Origin: Acinetobacter apis
GTDB lineage: Bacteria > Pseudomonadota > Gammaproteobacteria > Pseudomonadales > Moraxellaceae
Assembly (NCBI RefSeq): GCF_900197575.1
Contig: NZ_FZLN01000004.1
Location: forward strand, 1-64,000
Direction: 5' to 3'
Length of the DNA: 64,000 nt
Shown: positions 54,455 through 63,378 of the stretch, one piece after another
How positions within the stretch are numbered: position 1 is the first letter of the stretch
How the letters are laid out: every line of letters begins with the position of its first letter
Notes under the pieces: model-generated
What the model saw: only the letters and a program-made list of their open reading frames with translations
Database searches by the model: none
Told to the model about the DNA's origin: nothing
Position numbers and translations under genes: made by a program

Positions 54455-55878
54455 TTAAAATTATTTTAAGTACATTGATCAGTGTTTTTGCTATTGCTGC
54501 CACCGTGGTCATTTTTTATTGGAAAGATGCAGGTTTTGAACCTACGGCACATGATTTGTTGATGTATCTTGCTGTCATTCCATTTGCTGTGGCTTGTGTT
54601 CTTTTATCGCCATATTTAATTTACAAGCTGTATGTGCATCGCCGTGAGAAACAGCAACAGCGTCTTGAGCAAGCAGAGGCTGAGAAAAATCAGGTACCTG
54701 TGCAAGAAGAAGCGAAAAAAGAGCAAATACAGTTACATGTATATAGTTCATTTTTAAAAAGTGCAATGGGTGAAAATGATGAAATCTTAGCTAAAACTAT
54801 TGATTTACAAGCACCAGAATTAGACAGCAAATTGCATAATGCTCAAGGCAACCCAATTTTGTCTTATCGTATGACGGATCTTGATGATGACCAAGATATA
54901 AAAAATCAGGATGTGGTTTTAGATGTATTACAGCAACGTATGCATCAGCTAATCCATGCACAGATTGCACAGAATTATGATGTGTTACATACAATTAGTC
55001 ATCATTTTAAACGTTCAGCAATGTTTTATGATCATAAAACAATTGAAAAATATCGTTTGCATCCAGCATGGCTTGACCCAAAACATCAGACCGTTGATGA
55101 AGATGATGATGTAGAAAAAATAGAAGCTGTTCCACGATTAAGCCAATTGGTTGTTTATGTGATTTTGGCTGAACATCTATTTAGAGTTTGGGACACCGCA
55201 GCAACAACAGCTTTAATAGCAGCACAGTTGGTTGAAATGGGGTTTTTAAACGACCAAGTTCAAATTGAATATGAGTTTTGGTCGAGTAAAAATGGATATG
55301 CAAATATGCTGCAAACGTTTAGGCATATTGCAACAGCAACAGATCAAGTTTATCTCTGCTTGGGTTTAGATTCTGAGATTCATCAAGGTCATTTAGAAAA
55401 TCAATTATGGGTCAGTACTGACTATGTTCCTGCAGAATTTGCAGGGTCATTTATTGTTGCACCACAAGCGGTTGAAATATTAGAGCTTAAACCCAGTCAA
55501 ACCATGACAGTGGCTTTTGATCAGCCTGATTTATTGGCACTGCTCAAAGATAAAAAGATTGATGAATTGCCACAATTTAAAGATGAACAGCCTTTTGTCC
55601 TGATTCTAGATCAAATTGATCGGCCAAAGGTCATCCAACAATTGGCAGCACATTTTGAACATACGCCAATTGAAACCTATCACTATATTTATAGTTGTCC
55701 AAGCTTAGGACACACCCAGCATTTATCTAAACTCTATGGCTTGATGTTGGGCTTAGTATCTTTTCATGACCTCTATGGTCTGTTGTATAGCGTACATGAT
55801 CCCGCGATACATATTTTGCTTGATCCAAATCCAAATTCAGAACTTGAAGCTGATGCAAATGCATCAACACCTACTTAA
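54451..55878 (+). CDS. T6SS-cluster membrane protein, unknown function (475 aa)
   Basis: I do not recognise a domain. Two membrane helices lie near the N-terminus (about residues 4-22 and 36-56), then a Gln/Glu/Lys-rich probable coiled coil (about 63-92, RREKQQQRLEQAEAEKNQ) and a large soluble domain of about 380 residues, likely cytosolic if both ends are inside. GGAGG precedes the ATG, which overlaps the tssG stop. It lies between the baseplate gene tssG and membrane-complex gene tssM, pointing to a docking or membrane-complex role. It may be the genus-specific component reported for TssJ-less systems, but I cannot confirm. Confidence 0.72.
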   Translation: MIKIILSTLISVFAIAATVVIFYWKDAGFEPTAHDLLMYLAVIPFAVACVLLSPYLIYKLYVHRREKQQQRLEQAEAEKNQVPVQEEAKKEQIQLHVYSSFLKSAMGENDEILAKTIDLQAPELDSKLHNAQGNPILSYRMTDLDDDQDIKNQDVVLDVLQQRMHQLIHAQIAQNYDVLHTISHHFKRSAMFYDHKTIEKYRLHPAWLDPKHQTVDEDDDVEKIEAVPRLSQLVVYVILAEHLFRVWDTAATTALIAAQLVEMGFLNDQVQIEYEFWSSKNGYANMLQTFRHIATATDQVYLCLGLDSEIHQGHLENQLWVSTDYVPAEFAGSFIVAPQAVEILELKPSQTMTVAFDQPDLLALLKDKKIDELPQFKDEQPFVLILDQIDRPKVIQQLAAHFEHTPIETYHYIYSCPSLGHTQHLSKLYGLMLGLVSFHDLYGLLYSVHDPAIHILLDPNPNSELEADANASTPT

Positions 55879-55903
55879 ATTTTAGACTTTAGCGAACGAG
55901 AAC

Positions 55904-58900
55904 ATGTATATTATTTTAGGCTACTTATGGCAGTATATTACTAATCCGAAGGCAGTCTTTGCATTGTCTTTGTTTGTCTCATTAATTGCATTTTATAATG
56001 TGATCCCAAATCCTTGGTTTTTTGGATTGGTCGCGCTGTATATTGTCGGTTTAATTGGCTACCTCATCTATTGGTTGTTTCAGCGCAGAAAAAGTGTTGA
56101 ACAAGGTGAAGAATTGGCTGATGCGATTGAGCAAAAAACATCAGAAAAACATGCTAAAAATAAAAGTAAAAACAAAGAAGAACTACAGCTCATTCAACAG
56201 CAAATTAAAGAGTCTATCCAATTAATTCGTAAGTCTAAATTGGGAGATAAAAAAGGCAATGCTGCATTATATGAATTGCCATGGTATATGGTGATTGGTA
56301 ACCCCGCTGCAGGTAAAAGCTCAGCCATTTATAATTCAGGTTTAAAATTTCCATTTGAAGAAACGCATCAAAAAGTAGTCTCTGCCAGTTTGAGTGGTAC
56401 TCGAAATTGTGATTGGTTTTTTTCAACAGAAGGTGTTTTGCTTGATACAGCAGGGCGTTATTCTGTTTATCATGAAGACCATGATGAGTGGCTTGGCTTT
56501 TTAAGTTTATTAAAAAAGAACCGTTCTAAAGCACCAATCAATGGTTTGATTGTGGTGGTGAATGTGGCTGAGTTGGCAAGTCAAAGCCCTGAAAAGTCAT
56601 TACAGTTGGCAAAGAATTTAAGAGCACGAATTCAAGATATGACAGAGCGGTTAGAAATTTTCTCGCCTGTTTATCTTATTTTTACCAAAATGGATTTAAT
56701 TGCAGGATTTACTGAATTCTTTGAATGTTATGACGGACAAGAGTTTGACCAAGTATGGGGTGCAACGCTGCCATACGATACAGACTCATCACAAAATGCG
56801 GTTGAGTTGTTTGATGAGCATTATCAAACTTTATATGATGGGCTGAAAAGTGTGAGTACCACACATTTAAGCCGTCGTCATGCACAAAATGTGTCACCAA
56901 GTATGATGACATTTCCTTTGGAATTCAAAACTTTAAAGCCTGTTTTAAAAACATTTATTGGCAGTTTGTTTGAAGATAATCCATATCAGTTTAAACCAGT
57001 GTTCCGCGGCTTTTATTTTACCAGTGCGCTACAAGAAGGGCATGTAGAAAGTCCAATGACTGAGCAGATTGCTCAAGCTTTTAATTTACAAAAAGACAGT
57101 GACAGTACTGCACAATATTCAAATCCAACAAAGAACCAAGGTTATTTTTTAAAGAATTTATTTTCAAATGTTATTTTAAAAGATAAAAACTTGGTACGTC
57201 AGCATATTAATCTCAATAAAAAAAGACAACGCTATGTCATATTTATTGTGGCGTTATTGACTGCAGGATTATTACTGAGTACATGGATTTGGTCATACCG
57301 CAATAATCAGCAATTGATGATTGATGTACAAGCAGATTTAGATAAAGTCGTGCAAATGCAGACGGTGAAAGGGGGAGAGCTGAGTACACAGTTTGATGCA
57401 CTGCTTATTTTACAAAATCGCTTACAGCAATTAGATGGTTATCAACAAGATCGACCATTAAAGCTCAGTTTTGGCTTGTATCAGGGTGATAAAATTCGTG
57501 AAAAACTAATGGCTGAGTATCTAAAAGGTATTGAAACAATTGTTCTTAGACCATCTCAGCAAAATATGGCGCAATATTTACAACGTTTGAAAAACAATGA
57601 AGAGGCATTAAAAGCCAATCATGTCAATGTCAGTGCTGTTGCTGCTTCTGCAACGAATCGTAGCAATACACAATACACAGAGCCATCTGATAGCAATGCA
57701 CAAGATGGTTACAATGCATTAAAAGCGTATTTAATGCTAGGTAATGCACAATATATCGAATCGAGTCATTTAAGTGACCAAGTGACACGTTTTTGGCGTT
57801 CTTGGTTAGATGCTCGCCGTAATGATATGCCGCGTGGTGATATGATTCAAAAAGCAGAGCAAATTTTGAGCTATGCTATGACGCTAACACATGAAGCACA
57901 TTTTCCTAAGCTTAATTCTGACCCACAGTTGGTGGATCAAACTCGACAAGTTTTGGTCTCTGTGATTCGAGGTATGCCTGCCCGTGACCGTGTATATAAT
58001 GAAATCAAAATGCGTGCATCAGTACGTTTCCCTGCAATGACAGTGTCACAAATTGTAGGCGAAAAACATAAAGCAGTGGTGTTGGGTGGTTATGCATTGC
58101 CAGGTATTTTTACTCAAAAAGCATGGGATGAATATATCTCAGATGCGATTGATCAAGCTGCAAATAAACCAACAGACAGTAAAGATTGGGTATTAAATGT
58201 AAACCAATCGGATGATCTTAGCTTTAGTGGTAGCCAAGATCAGATTCGTAAACAGCTGACTGAGTTATATAAGAAAGAATATATTGTTGAATGGAAAAAA
58301 TTCTTAACGGCAATTCATTATGCCAAAGGCGAGGATTTTGCCGCACAAGCAAAAATTATTGATACTTTAGGCGAGCCACAAACCTCACCTATTCGTACTT
58401 TAATAGATCGAATTGCAAAAGAAACCAGTTGGGATAATCCGATTGTGCAAGCAGAATTGGCTGCACCACAAACAGGTTTTGTGGCTTGGTTTAAGCGGAA
58501 GGTGCTCAATCAAAATAGCCAAGATGCCGCAGCCAAAAAAGCTATTCAGCAGGTTCAAGGCGATATCGCTCAAGCATTTGATGTATTTTATCAATTGGTG
58601 CGTAAACGTGATGATCAGCAAAATAAATCGCTGTTAGATGAATATTTTGCCAATTTATCGCAAGTGAGAAGTAAGTTTAATGAGTTTAAAAATGCAGGTG
58701 ATGTGGGTCCAAGTGCATTAACGTTGGTGAAGCAGACGATTAATGAGCAAACCACCATTTTTAATGTGACTCAAAAAACCATCGATGAAAAAATTATTGT
58801 TGGTTTAGATGCAAGCAATCAGCATATGATGCAGCAGTTACTTGCGAGCCCATTAACGCAGAGTTTTTCAATTTTGTTGTTACCAACCAATGATGAAATT

Positions 58901-59701
58901 AATAAATTATGGACCATGCAAGTGTATCAACCATTTACACAAACGCTAGGGACCAAGTATCCATTTAATGCATCATCTACGATACAAGCGACTAGTGCTG
59001 AAATTGCTCAAGTATTGGGTGAAACTGGTAGCGTCGCTCGTTTTGTCACACAAACATTAGATCCATTTGTAATTCGACGTGGTTATACCTTGTCATCAAA
59101 AACATGGAAAGATTTAGGTCTAAATTTAGATCCAAAATTTGTGGCACAATTTCAAAGTTATACAGCACCTGCACAAGGTGTGGCGACAGGTGGTTTAAGC
59201 CAGCCAACAGCACCTGCTGCTGTTAATCAGTCAAACTTTCAGTTTTATCCATTACAAAACCAAAAACTATTGTCTTATACCTTAGAAATTGATGGTCAAA
59301 AAATGGTGTATGAAAATGGTGTGCAGCAGTGGGTGAATTTCATTTGGCCGAATGCAAGTGCAATTCCTGGCGTCAAAATTACGGCGATTGATTTGAATGG
59401 TGAAGCGCATACGATATTTGAAGCACCAGGCGAATATGGTATTAACCGTTTAATCGATCTTGCAACACGCAAACAATTAAACGATGGCAGTTTTGAGATG
59501 ACATGGAAAGATGCTAAAAATCCAGAGCTCGCTGTGAAGTTAAACTTCCGTTTAATCAGTGGAAACAGTGCAAGTACAGTCGGTGCTGGCCGAGGTTATG
59601 TCGGGTTAAGTATGGTTGATCATGTGGTGACCAATAAAGATACACGTATTGTTGCTGCACAAGCTGTACCCGATGCGAAACCTCGCGGTGTACAGCCGTG
59701 A
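55904..59701 (+). CDS. tssM: T6SS membrane complex protein TssM (IcmF family)
   Basis: A 1265-aa inner-membrane protein. Two N-terminal helices (about 12-60), a cytoplasmic GTPase-like domain with an intact Walker A GNPAAGKS (132-139) and GVLLDTAGRY, a third helix (about 445-465), then a long periplasmic part that in other systems binds TssJ. The C-terminal domain ends near KPRGVQP. Translation begins at ATG 55904. No TssJ partner exists in the window. Confidence 0.95.
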   Translation: MYIILGYLWQYITNPKAVFALSLFVSLIAFYNVIPNPWFFGLVALYIVGLIGYLIYWLFQRRKSVEQGEELADAIEQKTSEKHAKNKSKNKEELQLIQQQIKESIQLIRKSKLGDKKGNAALYELPWYMVIGNPAAGKSSAIYNSGLKFPFEETHQKVVSASLSGTRNCDWFFSTEGVLLDTAGRYSVYHEDHDEWLGFLSLLKKNRSKAPINGLIVVVNVAELASQSPEKSLQLAKNLRARIQDMTERLEIFSPVYLIFTKMDLIAGFTEFFECYDGQEFDQVWGATLPYDTDSSQNAVELFDEHYQTLYDGLKSVSTTHLSRRHAQNVSPSMMTFPLEFKTLKPVLKTFIGSLFEDNPYQFKPVFRGFYFTSALQEGHVESPMTEQIAQAFNLQKDSDSTAQYSNPTKNQGYFLKNLFSNVILKDKNLVRQHINLNKKRQRYVIFIVALLTAGLLLSTWIWSYRNNQQLMIDVQADLDKVVQMQTVKGGELSTQFDALLILQNRLQQLDGYQQDRPLKLSFGLYQGDKIREKLMAEYLKGIETIVLRPSQQNMAQYLQRLKNNEEALKANHVNVSAVAASATNRSNTQYTEPSDSNAQDGYNALKAYLMLGNAQYIESSHLSDQVTRFWRSWLDARRNDMPRGDMIQKAEQILSYAMTLTHEAHFPKLNSDPQLVDQTRQVLVSVIRGMPARDRVYNEIKMRASVRFPAMTVSQIVGEKHKAVVLGGYALPGIFTQKAWDEYISDAIDQAANKPTDSKDWVLNVNQSDDLSFSGSQDQIRKQLTELYKKEYIVEWKKFLTAIHYAKGEDFAAQAKIIDTLGEPQTSPIRTLIDRIAKETSWDNPIVQAELAAPQTGFVAWFKRKVLNQNSQDAAAKKAIQQVQGDIAQAFDVFYQLVRKRDDQQNKSLLDEYFANLSQVRSKFNEFKNAGDVGPSALTLVKQTINEQTTIFNVTQKTIDEKIIVGLDASNQHMMQQLLASPLTQSFSILLLPTNDEINKLWTMQVYQPFTQTLGTKYPFNASSTIQATSAEIAQVLGETGSVARFVTQTLDPFVIRRGYTLSSKTWKDLGLNLDPKFVAQFQSYTAPAQGVATGGLSQPTAPAAVNQSNFQFYPLQNQKLLSYTLEIDGQKMVYENGVQQWVNFIWPNASAIPGVKITAIDLNGEAHTIFEAPGEYGINRLIDLATRKQLNDGSFEMTWKDAKNPELAVKLNFRLISGNSASTVGAGRGYVGLSMVDHVVTNKDTRIVAAQAVPDAKPRGVQP

Positions 59702-59747
59702 GTTTTATTCAACCATCACCGTATGCTGAGCGAAGAGGGTGTCATCT

Positions 59748-60713
59748 ATGCCAGTGATTGAGTCAATACCACTGTATTATGGTAAAAGTCCTGCACGCGG
59801 TGACTTTTTAAAAAGTAAAGGGCAATATGCGCTTATTCAATTGCTAGATCAATGGATTGCAGAGGCACTTGAGCATGTGATTCATGCGCCAGGTTTTGAT
59901 GCGATGTATGCGAACTTGCCACCTTTAGATTTTTTTATTGCCAATCCAGAAAAAAATATTTTATTGGTGGCCAATATGATTGCGAGTGCGGATAGTTCAG
60001 GGCGTAAATTCCCAATGGTATTAAGCCATTTGCTTGATGTACCGCAGCTTAATCAATACTTAGCATATGTACCGCATGTATATAAATCTGTCATTTTTGA
60101 TTTATTTCGAATGAATAAAAGCATCAAGCAGATTACAGATGCAGATGCCTTAATGACCAAGCTGTCCCAAATGGAATCTAAAATTCATGTTTTAGCTTAC
60201 CAAGACAGCAAAGATTTTTTTACTGAGCATACTTTATATTCATTTGCACAATTGATGAAAGTGAATATTCATCAATTGGTGCAAAGCATGATTGGCTTGG
60301 GGCTTTTATTGCAACCTGTACTTCGAAAAGGCACTGATAAGTTAAATAAAGTCTTAATATTGCCTTTAAATAACACACAATACTGTTATGAGGTTGCTGC
60401 ATTTTGGGTCAATTTAATACATCAGTTTTTGCCTACAACCAATACCGAATTTTTAATTGGAATGTTGCATCAAGAAAAACCGTTGCTGCTTTTTGGTTTT
60501 CAAGGTGCAAATATTTTGGCCTTAAGCGATATTTTTACTCATAATTTGGATTCAGAACGTTGGGTGTCTTTGCTTAATGCAGCATGGGTGGATGATTACT
60601 TAGCACAAAATGCAGGTCTTGCCACACTTGAGCAACGGTTGAGTGAGCGTCAAATGAGCTTAAATCAAGCAGTCAAAATTTTTACACAGAGTTTTATTGG
60701 GGAACGTTCATGA
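59748..60713 (+). CDS. tagF: T6SS-associated protein TagF (ImpM family)
   Basis: A 321-aa protein. YYGKSPARGDFLKSKG is the family signature, followed by LDQWIAEALEH, RKFPMVLSHLLDVPQ. In other bacteria TagF is a post-translational repressor of T6SS, often opposed by the PpkA/PppA threonine phosphorylation pathway; those genes are not present here. ATG 59748 is chosen over GTG 59739 because AGAGGG then lies about 8 nt upstream. It overlaps the OmpA-like gene. Confidence 0.9.
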   Translation: MPVIESIPLYYGKSPARGDFLKSKGQYALIQLLDQWIAEALEHVIHAPGFDAMYANLPPLDFFIANPEKNILLVANMIASADSSGRKFPMVLSHLLDVPQLNQYLAYVPHVYKSVIFDLFRMNKSIKQITDADALMTKLSQMESKIHVLAYQDSKDFFTEHTLYSFAQLMKVNIHQLVQSMIGLGLLLQPVLRKGTDKLNKVLILPLNNTQYCYEVAAFWVNLIHQFLPTTNTEFLIGMLHQEKPLLLFGFQGANILALSDIFTHNLDSERWVSLLNAAWVDDYLAQNAGLATLEQRLSERQMSLNQAVKIFTQSFIGERS

Positions 60714-61477
60714 TGCGCTATAAGAATTTACCGCATATTCGGTTTGGCATGCTTTCAATGTTAATGATGCTGAGTGTTTACGCCAATGCAGCACCAATTA
60801 TTGTAGAGGGTGCCGTACCTACAGATGCAGACAAACAAGTAATTTTAAGCAAACTTAGATCTGTTTATGGACCCAATCAAGTGGTCGATAAAATACAAGT
60901 AAAGCCTGTGGCTGCGCCTGCGGATTGGACGCAATCTGTCACAGAGTTTGTAACACCAAATTTAAAAAAAGTGACCCAAGGCCGCTTAGCTGTTCATGGA
61001 ACTCAGGTGGAGCTTTCAGGAAAAGTGTTAAATCCTAACGATTTACAAGCCACAAAAGATGGGTTACAAGCATCTGCACATGCACCATATCAAATAAATA
61101 GTAATTTGACAGTGAGTCAAAATGAACAAAAGATTGTTGATGACGCTTTAAAAAAACGTATTGTTGAATTTAAATCAGGCAGTGCTATTTTAACAACTGA
61201 AGGCCAAAAAGTGCTTGATGAAATGGTGATTGCATTAAACAAAGTGCAGGGAAAAAATGTCAAAATTACTGGTTATACAGACAGCTCTGGCGATGCACAG
61301 AAAAATTTACGTTTAAGCCAAGAGCGTGCTGAAGCAGTTAAAAGTTATTTGGTTGAGAAGAAAATTACGCCTGAACGTTTAATGACTCAAGGCTTAGGTG
61401 CACAAAATCCAGTTGCAGATAATGCTACACTTGATGGACGTCGTAAGAACCGCCGTATTGAGTTTGAAGTTTTATAA
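60710..61477 (+). CDS. tagN: OmpA-family peptidoglycan-binding protein of the T6SS cluster
   Basis: A 255-aa exported protein with a signal peptide (cleaved near ANAAP), a BON-like middle region (about 40-140, two repeats of the alpha-beta pattern), and a C-terminal OmpA domain (about 150-255). The peptidoglycan-binding Asp and Arg are in KITGYTDSSGDAQ and DGRRKNRRIEFEVL. ATG 60710 overlaps the tagF stop (ATGA). It may anchor the T6SS to peptidoglycan in the absence of TssJ or an OmpA extension on TssL. The tagN name is positional. Confidence 0.85.
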   Translation: MMRYKNLPHIRFGMLSMLMMLSVYANAAPIIVEGAVPTDADKQVILSKLRSVYGPNQVVDKIQVKPVAAPADWTQSVTEFVTPNLKKVTQGRLAVHGTQVELSGKVLNPNDLQATKDGLQASAHAPYQINSNLTVSQNEQKIVDDALKKRIVEFKSGSAILTTEGQKVLDEMVIALNKVQGKNVKITGYTDSSGDAQKNLRLSQERAEAVKSYLVEKKITPERLMTQGLGAQNPVADNATLDGRRKNRRIEFEVL

Positions 61478-61530
61478 TATTGAGTGTTAGCAGTATGATG
61501 GGTGTTTAGTCATTAGATAATAAAAAAATA

Positions 61531-61606
61531 TTGCAATATGCTTTCCTACATGATTGGCAGTAAAAAAGCATATTGCAAAATTGGCAGTAAAAAACCACAT
61601 TACAAA
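61531..61606 (+). repeat. Hairpin plus 27-bp tandem direct repeat downstream of the T6SS operon
   Basis: Perfect 14-bp arms TTGCAATATGCTTT (61531-61544) and AAAGCATATTGCAA (61565-61578) form a stem-loop 54 bp after the OmpA-like gene. The right arm lies within the first copy of a 27-bp direct repeat (61553-61579 and 61580-61606) beginning ATTGGCAGTAAAAAA in both copies, with three mismatches in the rest. The hairpin is likely the operon terminator; the repeat is unexplained. Confidence 0.75.
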
Positions 61607-62097
61607 AATAAAAACGAATTTTATATCGTTGTGTTCGTTAATATGTGCACATGGTAATTGTAAAGTGAAAGAAAATATGTAGCTAAATGCTTACATGTGC
61701 TTAAAGATGACACGAAAAGGATGTCTCTTTACTTATACATTTTATATATAATTATATTTTTCAATATCTTATAAATTTAACAATACACATAAGTTTACAT
61801 TTATCGTGAAAATAATTTATAAATTTATTTTTTATCGGTAAAATCGAACCACACAATCCTAATATTTACCCTGATAAATCACATTATAGATCTAAGCTGG
61901 GATTAAACAGACGAAACCTTATATTTGTTTTTAAGGTATCTACACTTCAATGTATAAAGCGTCAGCCTTTTCCATAAATTAAGTCGCTTTAAACCTTATT
62001 TCAGTGCATGTGTATGATATATTTTCAATAATCAAATTAATCATGAATGACGAGCTTGATTCGTCAATCGACAAAACATATTGTGTAGGATTTTCTT
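61607..62097 (+). promoter_or_regulatory. Non-coding leader of waaA
   Basis: About 490 bp, very A+T-rich, no gene found. An imperfect inverted repeat TTTATCGGTAAA / TTTACCCTGATAAA (61831-61842 and 61865-61878) is visible. The waaA ribosome site AGGA (62087-62090) lies 7 nt before the start. A TATAAA at about 61953 is a weak -10 candidate. Confidence 0.45.
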
Positions 62098-63378
62098 TTG
62101 CAGCCTCCTTTTTGGTATCAGCTCATATTGAGTTTATTAAAACCGATTTATCGCTACCGTATACGACAACGCGCAACGAATGACACCGAGTTGCAAGCTG
62201 AGTTAACTCAGCGATTCGGACCGTTTATTGCAGCTAAAAACCAGCACAGCATTTGGTTTCATGCTGTATCTGTTGGAGAAACCAATGCGGCACAGCCTCT
62301 AATTCAACATTATTTAAACCAAGGGCATTCTGTTTTAGTGACCAATACTACGAAAACAGGACAAGCACGTGCTAAAGCATTGTTTGAAAAGAATTATCCA
62401 ACCCAATTCGAAGCTGTTTTTCTGCCTGTTGACCAAAAGAAAAATGTGGTTCGATTTTTAAAGCACTATCAACCTCGCATTTTATTGCTGATGGAAACAG
62501 AGCTTTGGCCTAACCTTTTGGCCACAGTAAAGGCGTTTGATATTCCTCAATTATTAATTAATGCACGATTGTCAGAAAAGTCAGCCAAAGGATATGCGCG
62601 ATTTAAGTCATTAATACAGCCCATGTTAAATCAGCTCAATTGGATTGCCGTACAAGATCAAGCCGCTTTTGAACGGTTTGCAATTTTAGGAAAATCGACC
62701 GATGAAATGAATGTGACAGGCAATATTAAGTTTGATATTCAACCGCCACATGATGTCGAATCACATGCTGAACAGCTTATTGATGCATGGCAATTGCAAC
62801 AGCGAAAAATTATGGTTCTTGCAAGTACGCATGCCCCAGAAGAACGGGATATTTTAACCGCTTTAAAACCGTATTTAATGGCTGACCCACAGCTTATATG
62901 CATTGTAGTACCAAGACATCCTGAGCGCTTTGCATCTGTATTACATGATATTCAAGATTTAAATTTACCGTTTGCCCAGCGCAGCTTAAAGCAACCGATT
63001 GATGCAACGACACAAGTATATTTAGCTGACAGTATGGGTGAACTGTGGCTTTGGTATGCGATAGCACAAGCCGCTTTTGTTGGTGGATCATTAAATACAC
63101 CTGGTGGTGGGCATAATATTTTAGAACCAATTGCGCTTCGTGTCGCAACTGTTCTAGGCACAAATTATTTTAATTTTCAGACCATTGTGGATGAATTTAA
63201 ACAGCATAATGCGATTGCGATTTTGCCAGATGCCGCATCTGTCGCCAAACAGCTTGTTCATTTATGCCAAGATAAATCTCGACAATCTTTGGTTCAGCAT
63301 GCACAGCGTGTATTAAATCAAAACCAAGGGGCATTAAAGCTGCATATTCAGTTAATCGATCAATTTCTTATTCAATGA
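62098..63378 (+). CDS. waaA: 3-deoxy-D-manno-octulosonic acid (Kdo) transferase
   Basis: A 426-aa inner-membrane-associated GT-B enzyme adding Kdo to lipid IVA in lipooligosaccharide synthesis. Motifs: IWFHAVSVGETNAAQPLI, LLLMETELWPNLL, INARLSEKSAKGY, ASTHAPEERDIL, and GGSLNTPGGGHNILEP. The start codon is TTG 62098 with AGGA 7 nt upstream; no ATG is available that keeps the N-terminal helix. Its stop overlaps the ATG of rsmE (ATGA at 63375). Confidence 0.94.
   Translation: MQPPFWYQLILSLLKPIYRYRIRQRATNDTELQAELTQRFGPFIAAKNQHSIWFHAVSVGETNAAQPLIQHYLNQGHSVLVTNTTKTGQARAKALFEKNYPTQFEAVFLPVDQKKNVVRFLKHYQPRILLLMETELWPNLLATVKAFDIPQLLINARLSEKSAKGYARFKSLIQPMLNQLNWIAVQDQAAFERFAILGKSTDEMNVTGNIKFDIQPPHDVESHAEQLIDAWQLQQRKIMVLASTHAPEERDILTALKPYLMADPQLICIVVPRHPERFASVLHDIQDLNLPFAQRSLKQPIDATTQVYLADSMGELWLWYAIAQAAFVGGSLNTPGGGHNILEPIALRVATVLGTNYFNFQTIVDEFKQHNAIAILPDAASVAKQLVHLCQDKSRQSLVQHAQRVLNQNQGALKLHIQLIDQFLIQ

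Noticed and set aside
40018-61477. vgrG, PAAR, effector or immunity genes within the T6SS cluster
   Set aside because: Every reading frame of useful length was assigned to structural or accessory genes; none shows VgrG, PAAR or toxin features. They must be elsewhere in the genome.
61553-61606. CRISPR-like repeat
   Set aside because: Only two copies, adjacent with no spacer, and no cas genes in the window. It is a simple tandem duplication.
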